Part shown: positions 5,125-11,914 of the stretch, one piece after another | Numbering within the stretch: position 1 is the first letter of the stretch | Layout: every line of letters begins with the position of its first letter | NCBI GenBank assembly: GCA_910585075.1 | Contig: CAJUED010000071.1 | Span: forward strand, 4,491 to 16,404 | Length of the DNA: 11,914 nucleotides | Direction: 5' to 3' | Source: an uncultured Lachnospiraceae bacterium | Lineage (GTDB): Bacteria; Bacillota; Clostridia; Lachnospirales; Lachnospiraceae | The notes under the pieces: generated by a model | Seen by the model: the letters and a program-made list of their open reading frames with translations, nothing else | Database searches by the model: none | Told to the model about the DNA's origin: nothing | Program-made: the position numbers and the translations under genes

Positions 5125-6873
5125 TCATCCGCGTTCAGGTAAAGAAATTTTGTATACTTTTGTCTCATAGGGTGCCAGTTCAACGGTTCCCTTTGCCGCC
5201 TCTCCGGTGTCCATATCCGTCATTTCTCTGCCTAACACGATTTCCTTCTTTTCTTTAGAGAAATTCAAAACAAAAAGGTAGTCCTTTCCCTCCTTGCCAC
5301 GGACAGCAATCTCACATTCCTCCGGAGCCTGAATGTAGTCGGAAAATGTCTCCAGGATGCCCACATATTCCAGAAAGGCCTTCACATTATTTCTGGTAAA
5401 TGTGCCTCCAAAGTGAAGGATCCTGCCCTCACCTAACCGGGTCTCAACCAGCGCCGGCTCCCCTGCATAATAGCTGGTCTTATACTCCGCTAGTACCTTT
5501 GCATCCTCCCCGGCAGACAACAGAATATCGTTGAATACCCCTGTTTCCACCTCTGCTCCATTCCAGTTCATTGCCACGCAGTCATCGTCCGGTCCAATCA
5601 GGGTAAACTCTTTTACCCCTGTCCGGGTAAGCGGCGCCAGAAGCCCCGGCATTTGCCCCATAACGCACTGTCCGTTTATATCCTTCTGTCCCGTACGTGC
5701 ACCTAACAAAAGGCAGCCGCCCTGACGCACATATTCTTCCAGCACTTTACAGGTTTTCTCCGTCAAAATCTCTGCGTGGGGATAGATTAGCAGCTTGTAC
5801 TTCTTCAATTCCGCCGCTTCCGTGTCTTCAAGCATATAGACTGCGTCCATCGGTGTGTGGTTCAACTGGGATGCCACAAAGATTTCCATTTCGCTGCTAT
5901 CCGCAACACGTCCATGCCATACATCCAGCTGGGCATCAAAAATATTATCATAATCACGAACCAGTCCAAAGGGTGCCTTATATTCTGCACCGGCCAGTTC
6001 TTCAATCGCCCGTACTCTTTTATGTATCCGCCTTAACTCCTGTATCTTCCGGTTATCAAGATTGTCGTAATCCAGAATGCCATGCCAATACATCTCTGTT
6101 CCTTTGGTCACAGTCCTCCAACGGAAAAAGCTGATATAGTCTGCCCCGTGCATAATGCTCTGCATAGTCCACAGCATCATCTGCCCGGGTTTAGGCGCGG
6201 GCGCATCCGCGTGGGTATTCCACCCATTGGCCCCGGACTGCTGCTCCATAATGCCGAAATGCGGGCAGACAGAACGCACCTCTGTCAAATTCCTGCTCCA
6301 CTTTCTGTCATTTAGTGTCCTGTTCAGCTTCGGATTTTCTTTCATACAATAGGCAAAGTTGGGATAGCTGTCATAAGTATATACGTCCAGGCAGGAATCC
6401 TCCATCTTATGGTTATCCAGGTTCGCAAACATGCCGTTGGTTGTAATAAAATCACCTTTTTTCACATATTCCCTGAGTATATCACTCTGCATCCTGCAGA
6501 ACCCTATTGCGCTTTCTGAGATAAATCTGGTAAAATCCAACATCAGATGCGGGTTTACCATATCATTGATCGTTGTCCCTGGAACAAACACCTGGCTCCA
6601 GTCACTGTAAGTCTGGTTCCAGAATACTGCGCCCCATGCTTCATTCAGCCGCTCCAGCGTCCCATATTTCTCCTGCAGATACTTTCTGAAAGCCAGGTTA
6701 TCACTTTCAGAATAATATTCTCTGATCTCACAGTTAAGCTCATTATCTATCTGCCATCCCACAATACACGGCCTTTTTGCATGGTACGCATCATAGTAGG
6801 CAGCCTTCAAAGCGCCATGCACTTCCGTCTCCACCTTCGACTCCTTCTTATGCCAGCCATTCCTGTCAAACAA
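5125..6873 (-). CDS. GH42 beta-galactosidase, N-terminally truncated and chimeric (likely non-functional)
   Basis: From about residue 33 onward this is a family 42 glycoside hydrolase, a cytoplasmic beta-galactosidase on oligosaccharides. The acid/base is Glu45 (GWQIDNEL) and the nucleophile Glu210 (GIMEQQSGANGW), spaced as in known members. The second domain (LLIYPHAEILTEKTCKVLEE, GGCLLLGARTG) and the C-terminal beta domain are present to the end. Known enzymes have about 680 residues with the acid/base near 145, so roughly the first 100 residues, the start of the barrel, are missing. Residues 5-32 (NGWHKKESKVETEVHGALKA and on to YDAYHA) are instead the tail of the unknown family encoded at 10304-10759, joined in frame before KRPCIVGW. 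The listed start is a TTG with no convincing ribosome site; the frame is open a little further upstream. The protein is probably inactive. Confidence 0.8.
   Translation of the reverse strand: MFDRNGWHKKESKVETEVHGALKAAYYDAYHAKRPCIVGWQIDNELNCEIREYYSESDNLAFRKYLQEKYGTLERLNEAWGAVFWNQTYSDWSQVFVPGTTINDMVNPHLMLDFTRFISESAIGFCRMQSDILREYVKKGDFITTNGMFANLDNHKMEDSCLDVYTYDSYPNFAYCMKENPKLNRTLNDRKWSRNLTEVRSVCPHFGIMEQQSGANGWNTHADAPAPKPGQMMLWTMQSIMHGADYISFFRWRTVTKGTEMYWHGILDYDNLDNRKIQELRRIHKRVRAIEELAGAEYKAPFGLVRDYDNIFDAQLDVWHGRVADSSEMEIFVASQLNHTPMDAVYMLEDTEAAELKKYKLLIYPHAEILTEKTCKVLEEYVRQGGCLLLGARTGQKDINGQCVMGQMPGLLAPLTRTGVKEFTLIGPDDDCVAMNWNGAEVETGVFNDILLSAGEDAKVLAEYKTSYYAGEPALVETRLGEGRILHFGGTFTRNNVKAFLEYVGILETFSDYIQAPEECEIAVRGKEGKDYLFVLNFSKEKKEIVLGREMTDMDTGEAAKGTVELAPYETKVYKISLPERG
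6815..6858 (-). repeat. 44-bp imperfect direct repeat, copy 1
   Basis: It matches 10341-10384 at 39 of 44 positions, in the same orientation and the same protein frame (GWHKKESKVETEVHG here, GWHEKESRAETEVHG there). The similarity begins abruptly at GGCTGGCAT; the upstream bases are unrelated. The two copies bracket the ABC/XRE operon. Confidence 0.8.
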
Positions 6874-6938
6874 CCCTACCGATTCCCTATTATCGTTTGT
6901 GCATTATTAGTTTCATCTTATAATTTCTATACCAAAAC

Positions 6939-6964
6939 TACCCTATGCTTCCACTACAAGGGTA
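6939..6964. promoter_or_regulatory. dyad TACCCT-N14-AGGGTA
   Basis: A perfect 6-bp inverted repeat lies between the XRE gene and the truncated GH42 gene. Similar ACCCT/AGGGT dyads occur in MerR-type promoters, but I see no convincing -35/-10 pair around it. It may be a leftover of the lost GH42 promoter region. Confidence 0.25.
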
Positions 6965-6997
6965 ACGCCACTGGTATTTTTATCTCACGCTGAAATT

Positions 6998-7465
6998 CTA
7001 CTCCCGCTTTTTACCAATTTTCTTTACACACATAAAAATCACAACCGCAGTCGCTATAAGAAACTCTGCTAAGATCACCTCTTGACCTCCTAATACATCA
7101 AACTCAAAAAAGAAAAAGCGTTCAATGAAACACACTGCCAAAAATACCAGATATACTGCAGCCGAATACAATACACACCCTATAATCTGATGTTGTTTTT
7201 GTTCCCGGCTGAGCATCATCTGCTGCTGTTTCTCCAGCATTTCAGTTTTTACTGACAGATCATCTATCTCTGATGACTTGAGCAGATAATCGGTCGTGAC
7301 ATTAAAAACTGCGCTCATTGCCACTATTTTTTCCAGTTCAGGTGTTGCCTGCCCGCTTTCCCATTTTGAAATAGACTGCCTTGAAACATCCAGTTTCTCA
7401 GCAAGCTGCTCCTGTGTCAGATCATTGGCCTTCCTCAAAGTTAATAGTTTTTCTGAAAAATCCAT
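6998..7465 (-). CDS. XRE-family regulator with two C-terminal membrane helices
   Basis: This 155-residue protein has a Cro/CI-type helix-turn-helix at residues 7-63 (LTQEQLAEKLDVSRQSISKW followed by ESGQATPELEKI). A charged helical linker with a Gln/Met-rich stretch covers 64-92. Two hydrophobic segments follow at about 94-114 and 129-147, with FERFFFFEFD-like residues between, and a KKIGKKRE tail. The layout suggests a DNA-binding domain tethered to the inner face of the membrane. The start at 7465 follows AAAGGA by ten bases. It is the last gene of the ATPase-permease-regulator operon, 22 bases after the permease stop. A membrane-tethered regulator co-transcribed with a Bce-like transporter could take its signal from the transporter or the membrane; that is inference. 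Its own operon leader contains candidate operators. Confidence 0.85.
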   Translation of the reverse strand: MDFSEKLLTLRKANDLTQEQLAEKLDVSRQSISKWESGQATPELEKIVAMSAVFNVTTDYLLKSSEIDDLSVKTEMLEKQQQMMLSREQKQHQIIGCVLYSAAVYLVFLAVCFIERFFFFEFDVLGGQEVILAEFLIATAVVIFMCVKKIGKKRE

Positions 7466-7487
7466 AATATTCAAATCCTTTCTGCTC

Positions 7488-9365
7488 TCACCGTAAATAC
7501 TGTTTCCCCAATGTTCTTGTTGCCATCCGATAAAAGATATATTGGATAACAAAGAACAGCAGTTCCACTCCAAAAGTTACTATGACTTGCCGGATGCTGA
7601 TTCTGATACTCGCAAGCAATGAATACATAATAGAGATCAATGAGCCTAAAACAAGGGGGACAAAAAACAGCGTAGCCATCTCCTTGCGTATCTCTCCCTG
7701 TAATTGGGCAAAGGTATAACCGATAGAAAAGAGATTGTTGTACTTTCTTTTTTCTTCACTCATGTCCTGATTTACCCGTAACAAAATCAGACTCACTAAT
7801 GATAACAGCAACAGCATAACCGCCAATAGAATAAGGATAGATACCACCAGTTTGTTTTGTGCCTGTGTTTCAAGATTTGCTTCTTTTGCCGTTATGACCG
7901 GGCTGCTTTCCTGCAATCGACTGTATACTGTTAACAGGCTGTCCGGACTGGATACAGATATAAAATATTTCACCTGCTCATATCCGGCTTCTCTGACAAT
8001 ACTCCCATAATCTTCATCCGCAATGATGTAAGTACGCTGTGTCTGGTCTTCAATATTGTATACAATTTCCCATATTTCCTTTACAATCGTTCTGGTATAC
8101 ACTTGATCACTCACCAAAAAGGAAACAGGGCCGGGCGGCTGAAATCCCCATTCAATGCCATTTTCTTTCTGTGTTCCTATGTCATAATAATTCCGGTCAA
8201 TCTGGCTCAAAACTACAATTTCACCATTTTGTAATCCCAAGTGTTTACCTGTCAGATTAGAGTAACTGCTTTCGGGCATTACATGAACCAAACGGTTAAA
8301 TTCCTGTCCTTCCCATTGAATGGCACCATCTAATATCCGAACTAAGTGGGTATCTGCCAATAATGAACTTTCCTGTGTTTCAAAGTCCTCTATGCTTTTT
8401 AAATCATCATCGTCAAACGTATCCATGTATAAAGTAAAATCATAAGGCATCTCAAAACTATAGTCATGATCATCGGTTGCTAACTGCACATCAATATTCA
8501 GCATGAACAATCCAAAAATGATAATGATGGTACAGGCCGTCAACAACTTTGCATATTTTTTATAATTTGTCCGCAACTGGCTGATGTAAAATAAATTTCT
8601 GTGGCACTTTGATGTGGAACGCACAAATATTTTTGTAAACCAGTGTGAAAAAGACATTGTAAGACAGTATGCACTTACCGTCAGAAAAAGCATAGGGAAA
8701 AGAGCCGATGCAAAATTATAGGATTCCCCTCTGAAAGTAAGTGACAGCAATCCAAATGCCAATAATAGGAAGCCAATATTCTGATATAAACCGGGATGAC
8801 CAATGCTTTTATCCAGCTTTTTATAATTCAGCATATCGTTTATCCCTAACCCGTTAATACGATTTCCTAAAGAGACTGCATTTATGAGGTAAACTGCTGC
8901 ATATACTACACCCACCAGAATATACCCCTGTAATGGGAAGGAATGAAAATCAGTATTTAAGGCACGGTTTAAAACCTTCAAAATAATAAAATATATCAAA
9001 GTTCCTGTCAGCAGGCCGCATAGCAAGGCCCACAACATTGATTTTGCAATAATCCGCAGAAAAGCTTGACTCATGCGTTTTTGGTTATACCCCATGCTAA
9101 CCAAAATCCCGTAGTCTTTCATCTTTTCATCAAGGCTGTACATACATAAATAGTGATAATAAATAAACGAGAATACAGCAAGAATACAAATCAAGGCTAT
9201 CATCCAAATCGGCAGGGTGTACTCGACAGAACGCATAACACTGATCATTTGTGAATTACTGACTAATCCGGTGTAAACAAAGAACATTGCTATCGAAATA
9301 GTAAGCATAATATACATACTGTTATGTGCTTTAGTCCTTATTGCTCTTTGAAGTATGCTTTTCAA
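7488..9365 (-). CDS. ABC transporter permease, FtsX/BceB-like
   Basis: This 625-residue membrane protein has about ten predicted helices: roughly 17-35, 51-73, 105-129, 145-167, 193-210, 218-239, 273-295, 517-542, 573-595 and 602-622. A large outer domain of about 220 residues lies between helices seven and eight. This is the topology of BceB-type permeases, which sense or remove antimicrobial peptides in Firmicutes. FtsX-type features include MKDYGILVSMGYNQKRM after helix two and KYNNLFSIGYT after helix eight. The start is TTG 9365, overlapping the ATPase stop by four bases (TTGA) with GAGGGGAG just upstream, so the two are translationally coupled. No BceRS-type kinase and regulator are next to it; the following gene is an XRE regulator instead. 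The substrate is unknown; a cationic peptide or lipid-linked target is a family-based guess. Confidence 0.88.
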   Translation of the reverse strand: MKSILQRAIRTKAHNSMYIMLTISIAMFFVYTGLVSNSQMISVMRSVEYTLPIWMIALICILAVFSFIYYHYLCMYSLDEKMKDYGILVSMGYNQKRMSQAFLRIIAKSMLWALLCGLLTGTLIYFIILKVLNRALNTDFHSFPLQGYILVGVVYAAVYLINAVSLGNRINGLGINDMLNYKKLDKSIGHPGLYQNIGFLLLAFGLLSLTFRGESYNFASALFPMLFLTVSAYCLTMSFSHWFTKIFVRSTSKCHRNLFYISQLRTNYKKYAKLLTACTIIIIFGLFMLNIDVQLATDDHDYSFEMPYDFTLYMDTFDDDDLKSIEDFETQESSLLADTHLVRILDGAIQWEGQEFNRLVHVMPESSYSNLTGKHLGLQNGEIVVLSQIDRNYYDIGTQKENGIEWGFQPPGPVSFLVSDQVYTRTIVKEIWEIVYNIEDQTQRTYIIADEDYGSIVREAGYEQVKYFISVSSPDSLLTVYSRLQESSPVITAKEANLETQAQNKLVVSILILLAVMLLLLSLVSLILLRVNQDMSEEKRKYNNLFSIGYTFAQLQGEIRKEMATLFFVPLVLGSLISIMYSLLASIRISIRQVIVTFGVELLFFVIQYIFYRMATRTLGKQYLR

Positions 9366-10117
9366 ATAACTCCCCTCACTTTCGATGATACTGTTACGAT
9401 ATTGTCATAAAATGCCTGCATTATTTGTTCTTCCTTTCTCAAAACATCACATATTTTGCCGTTTTCAAGAAAAACAACTGTATCGCAATAACTCGCTACA
9501 GCCGCATCATGGGTGACGAGAATAATAGTAGTATGCATTCTCTCTTTGATATTCATAAAGGTACTTAAAATTGCTTTTGCATTTACATTATCAAGGCTCC
9601 CTGTCGGCTCATCTGCCAATATCAGTTTTGGTGCTTTAATAATTGCCCGGCAGATTGCTGCTCTTTGCTGTTCCCCGCCCGATGATTGCTCCGGATAGTT
9701 ATTTTCGCAATAACCAATATCTACGCACTGCAATATATCCGCATATTTTCTTTGTATCTCTGTTTCACTCAACTTTTGCAATGTCAGAGGCAGGATTATA
9801 TTCTCTTTCAGTGTCAGACCTTCCAGCAGATTGAAATCTTGAAACACATAGCCAACAGTCATCTGGCGATAAAGATCATAATCCTGCTGCCCATAATCCG
9901 CCATGTTAGATCCATTGATATAGACAGTTCCGGAAGTCGGCTTTTCAATGCCCCCTAATATCTTTAGCAGTGTACTCTTACCACTGCCAGATGAACCCAT
10001 GATACAAAAAATTTCACCTTGCGGAATATTAAGGGTAACATTGGATAAAGCAATTTGGGCTGCTCCTTTTGATTGGTAAGACTTTGAAAGATTTTTAATT
10101 ACTATATGGTATTGCAT
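9362..10117 (-). CDS. ABC transporter ATP-binding protein (LolD/BceA-like)
   Basis: This 251-residue ATPase has all motifs of a functional ABC protein: Walker A GSSGSGKST (41-49), Q-loop Gln93 (VFQDFNLLEGLT), signature SSGGEQQR (145-152), Walker B LILADE (165-170), D-loop SLD (174-176) and H-loop His203 (VTHD). The sequence class is MacB/LolD/BceA, which pairs with FtsX-type permeases and works on membrane-embedded substrates rather than by classic import. The start at 10117 is preferred because GGAGAG lies about six bases upstream; the ATG at 10141 has no site. It is the first gene of the operon and overlaps the permease by four bases. A leader of about 185 bases with several hairpins precedes it. 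Confidence 0.92.
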   Translation of the reverse strand: MQYHIVIKNLSKSYQSKGAAQIALSNVTLNIPQGEIFCIMGSSGSGKSTLLKILGGIEKPTSGTVYINGSNMADYGQQDYDLYRQMTVGYVFQDFNLLEGLTLKENIILPLTLQKLSETEIQRKYADILQCVDIGYCENNYPEQSSGGEQQRAAICRAIIKAPKLILADEPTGSLDNVNAKAILSTFMNIKERMHTTIILVTHDAAVASYCDTVVFLENGKICDVLRKEEQIMQAFYDNIVTVSSKVRGVI

Positions 10118-10165
10118 ATTCTCTCTCCACTTCTTTTTCATATTTCAGTAAAATGGCTTAACTCT

Positions 10166-10248
10166 AAACAAGTCACCAAAATCCTTGTTTCACAATACCA
10201 AGATGCTTGGTTGCGTTCCATATAGCCCTCTTTACATCTGTGCAACCA
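10166..10248 (-). promoter_or_regulatory. structured leader of the ABC/XRE operon
   Basis: Three inverted repeats lie in 83 bases. TGGTTGC (10208-10214) pairs with GCAACCA (10242-10248). ACCAAG (10197-10202) pairs with CTTGGT (10206-10211). AAACAAG (10166-10172) pairs with CTTGTTT (10184-10190). The first two share bases 10208-10211, so as RNA they exclude each other. No strong T-tract follows the last stem, so this may be an attenuator-like leader, a set of operators, or both. No consensus promoter is obvious. Confidence 0.45.
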
Positions 10249-10303
10249 GTGGTGGAAATTTAAAATCAGTTCGTAGAATTCCCAAAATCCCAGCTTTTTT
10301 GTC

Positions 10304-10759
10304 TTACTTATCTAACCCTTCAGTATTTACCAACACTGCCCCATGTACTTCCGTCTCCGCCCTTGACTCCTTCTCATGCCAGCCCACACCTGCGGTGTAT
10401 GTAAGGATTTCGTCACCGTTTTCATCATACACATGGACTCCGCCGCCGGACTGGAACTCGGCTTCATAGGGCTCGCCAAATAAGAGGCACAGCCACCTCC
10501 TGTCCGCCTCCTCTATCTGCTTCATGTTCGCCATGCTATGGTTCACTTTACCCATCAGCGCAGCCCTGTCTGGTGCTACTTTGGCGACCTCGCTTTTCCG
10601 CAGGGCGAGGAACTGATTTCCCATATAGACATTCTGTGCCGCATCCTCTTTCGCAAGCGCCGTTATCTTCCCCCGGAGGGAATCCGTCAGCTTCCATTCT
10701 TTCTTGGATGATGCCTTTCCTGCTGCCAGATGTATATTCTTAATTTCTGTTATCTCCAT
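10304..10759 (-). CDS. hypothetical protein, probably C-terminally truncated (DUF6033-neighbour family)
   Basis: This 151-residue protein has no signal peptide or membrane helix. It opens with MEITEIKNIHLAAGKASSKK, followed by a basic helical part (KLTDSLRGKITALAKEDAAQ) and ends in a beta-rich part (GGGVHVYDENGDEILTYTAG, GWHEKESRAETEVHGA). I recall this family from Lachnospiraceae with a longer tail of the form LKAAYYDAYHA. That tail is found fused to the GH42 gene at 5125-6873 but is replaced here by VLVNTEGLDK, so the gene seems cut after VHGA. The start at 10759 follows AAAGGA by nine bases. It shares the MEIT opening with the upstream DUF6033-like gene, suggesting related proteins or a shared N-terminal signal. 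Function is unknown. The upstream 150 bases can fold into alternative hairpins. Confidence 0.75.
   Translation of the reverse strand: MEITEIKNIHLAAGKASSKKEWKLTDSLRGKITALAKEDAAQNVYMGNQFLALRKSEVAKVAPDRAALMGKVNHSMANMKQIEEADRRWLCLLFGEPYEAEFQSGGGVHVYDENGDEILTYTAGVGWHEKESRAETEVHGAVLVNTEGLDK
10341..10384 (-). repeat. 44-bp imperfect direct repeat, copy 2
   Basis: This copy codes for GWHEKESRAETEVHG near the end of the hypothetical gene. It is 39/44 identical to 6815-6858. Three of the five differences change the protein (Glu/Lys, Arg/Lys, Ala/Val), so the copies are diverged relatives, not a fresh duplication. Confidence 0.8.
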
Positions 10760-10909
10760 GCTAAAATGTCCTTTCTGCGAAAAGCCGCCCCTGCTCCCCG
10801 ATTTGCTTATCTGCCGGAAACCGGGGAAGCCTGCTCTCTCGCAATAAGTCCGGGCATTCCGCAGGGGCAAAGTTTTATGCGCCTCTGCGGAATAGGGTGT
10901 AAAGATTAT
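10760..10909 (-). promoter_or_regulatory. intergenic region with mutually exclusive stems
   Basis: A 13-pair stem joins 10856-10868 and 10881-10893 (ATTCCGCAG core, one non-canonical pair on the minus strand). Its arm GCAGGGGC (10861-10868) is also perfectly complementary to GCCCCTGC at 10787-10794, about 20 bases upstream of the ribosome site of the next gene. Smaller stems (CCGG-AAA-CCGG near 10814-10824) lie between. In minus-strand RNA the two large pairings compete, a layout seen in attenuators and in translational switches. Confidence 0.45.
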
Positions 10910-11629
10910 TTACGCCTTTATATCAAAACCTGCCCCTGTAGATGCTGATGTACCAGAAATTGCAGCTATAAGGTTCTGCGTAACGCTTTTTACATCGGTA
11001 CCTGTAGCCGATACCGTGAACGTATCTGCTTCTCTGTGTTCTATCAACTTTTCCATCTGCTCCTTCTTCTCTGCCCTTTTCTCCTCCTGTCTCTTAGTCG
11101 CCTTTTCTTCTAAAATTTTTCTTTCCTCTCGCTTTTTCTCTAATCTTTCTTTTTGCTTCTTTTCCGTATTCAGTATGGAGGAACTTTGTTTTGCGCCGCT
11201 GGTTCTTGTTGAACCGCTACAGGAACATTGCATACTCCCATCTGCATTGATTCTTACAGCAAACCCATATATCTCAATACCGTCACTTTTTGCCTTGGCA
11301 AACATCTGCTCATGCGCTGCCGGTATTCCCGCTATGTCGTTTTCGATTTTTCTTGCAAAATTCGGATCACTTGCCATTTTTTTCAAGCATTCATTGGAGA
11401 TATTCAAAACAATATTATTTTTGCCACCGCTTGCAATGCTCCCACTCGAATTAATATTGATCTGCGGAAATTTCTTACATAACTGTTCATAGTATGCCTG
11501 CACCTTGTTCTTGCTGTTTGCTGATGTGTTTGTCTTTACCTCCTCTACCACTTTGCTGTCCGCCTTTTTCGCAGTGTCAATGTAACTTGCTACATAACTG
11601 CTGTAATTGTTTGTAATCTCCATTGCCAT
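10910..11629 (-). CDS. DUF6033-like coiled-coil protein
   Basis: This 239-residue protein starts MAMEITNNYSSYVASYIDTA, has a polar Ser/Asn/Lys-rich N-terminal part and a central region with NIVLNISNECLKKMASDPNF and KIENDIAGIPAAHEQMF. A weak IYGFAVRINADGSMQCSCSGS strand region follows, then a highly charged predicted coiled coil at about 150-200 (repeats of KKxEERK and EEKRAEKKEQMEKL) and a Ser/Thr/Gly-rich tail. This order and the opening match what I recall of DUF6033 proteins, which are common in Lachnospiraceae and uncharacterised. The start at 11629 follows AAGGAGGA at the usual distance. No secretion signal or membrane segment is seen. It lies 47 bases after a GHKL histidine kinase and upstream of another MEIT-starting gene, so it may form an operon with both. 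Role unknown. Confidence 0.75.
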   Translation of the reverse strand: MAMEITNNYSSYVASYIDTAKKADSKVVEEVKTNTSANSKNKVQAYYEQLCKKFPQININSSGSIASGGKNNIVLNISNECLKKMASDPNFARKIENDIAGIPAAHEQMFAKAKSDGIEIYGFAVRINADGSMQCSCSGSTRTSGAKQSSSILNTEKKQKERLEKKREERKILEEKATKRQEEKRAEKKEQMEKLIEHREADTFTVSATGTDVKSVTQNLIAAISGTSASTGAGFDIKA

Positions 11630-11676
11630 AATATTATCCTCCTTAATAAATGATATTTGAGCTATTTTTCTTATTT

Positions 11677-11914
11677 TTATTTACCTATTTCCTTTTCCTT
11701 CATCTCCCCTTGCTGCAACATAACCGTCACATGGAAAACACTCCCTTTCACTTTTATCTTTACTCCTCCAAAATACCTCTCTGCCACATCACGCACATTT
11801 TGCAGTCCAATCCCATGCTCCGTGATAATCCCCGGCAGGGTACTCTGTTTCGTTGTGACCGGAAGTGAACTTTCTTCCCGGATTGGCACAATTCCGTCAA
11901 AGTTGTTTTCCACT
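11677..11914 (-). CDS. GHKL-type sensor histidine kinase, C-terminal part only
   Basis: The last 79 codons of a kinase enter the window from the right edge. Visible are the Asn of the ATP-binding strand (VENNFDG), the loop STLPGIITEHGIGLQNVRDV with the GIGL glycine motif, and the closing strands VKIKVKGSVFHVTVML. These are the end of a GHKL ATPase domain as in AgrC/VirS-like kinases that usually work with LytTR response regulators. The dimerisation part, the sensor and any membrane helices lie outside the window. The stop at 11677 is followed 47 bases later by the DUF6033-like gene on the same strand, so co-transcription is likely but not shown. Confidence 0.85.
   Translation of the reverse strand, partial: VENNFDGIVPIREESSLPVTTKQSTLPGIITEHGIGLQNVRDVAERYFGGVKIKVKGSVFHVTVMLQQGEMKEKEIGK

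Noticed and set aside
5055..5258. Plus-strand frame beginning MSEQLAAMTRDEKFAYCLQY
   Set aside because: The first 24 residues look protein-like, but there is no ribosome site and the frame runs antisense into the GH42 gene; too little to call.
11016..11492. 158-residue plus-strand frame rich in hydrophobic and Ser/Cys residues
   Set aside because: It is the antisense of the Lys/Glu-rich coiled coil of the DUF6033-like gene, which automatically yields Phe/Leu/Ser-rich reading.
1..11914. CRISPR arrays, tRNA or rRNA genes, insertion sequences
   Set aside because: No regularly spaced repeats, no cloverleaf or rRNA-like stretch, and no transposase-like frame or terminal inverted repeats were seen.

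Overview
The window looks like an accessory stretch of a gut Firmicutes chromosome, most likely Lachnospiraceae or a close clostridial relative. The reasons are the AGGAGG-type ribosome binding sites, the moderate and locally variable G+C, a DUF6033-like gene with a MEIT start, a GHKL kinase, a GH42 beta-galactosidase of the gut type, and 4Fe-4S aldo/keto reductase and flavodoxin-type redox genes. Almost every gene lies on the minus strand. The only plus-strand gene is a broken LysR regulator. The assignment rests on protein look alone.

Layout. Positions 1-193 hold the start of a small two-helix membrane protein that runs off the left edge. Positions 194-843 are mostly non-coding, with a hairpin, a bidirectional terminator and a tiny gene broken by an in-frame stop. 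An intact ferredoxin-type aldo/keto reductase (844-1959) follows. Then comes a 350-base gap with inverted repeats and an orphan MerR-type promoter, and next an intact DHFR/RibD-family reductase (2313-2843). Positions 2911-5014 are a redox island: an intact cyclophilin-like gene and an intact FMN reductase with an iron-sulfur-flavoprotein Cys motif, two broken cyclophilin-like copies, a divergent LysR gene and an aldo/keto reductase. The last two are each reduced to their ends by internal deletions. The island's promoter and LysR box still look perfect.

Positions 5125-6873 encode a GH42 beta-galactosidase that has lost its first barrel strands. Its N-terminus is instead the C-terminal tail of an unrelated protein family, whose nearly complete copy sits at 10304-10759. 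Between the two copies lies an AT-richer three-gene operon: an ABC ATPase, a ten-helix permease with a large outer domain (BceAB-like), and an XRE regulator with two membrane helices. Its leader can form competing hairpins. The right end (10304-11914) is a tandem of a C-terminally cut hypothetical, a DUF6033-like coiled-coil protein and the tail of a GHKL histidine kinase, with another leader-like structure between the first two.

How it fits together. The intact parts are a small set of flavin- and NAD(P)H-linked reductases, a probable peptide-sensing or peptide-expelling ABC module with its own membrane-tethered regulator, and a kinase/DUF6033 cluster of unknown role. The striking overall feature is decay. 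At least seven genes are broken, and several keep both ends but have lost the middle, so deletions between short homologies appear to have remodelled this locus repeatedly.
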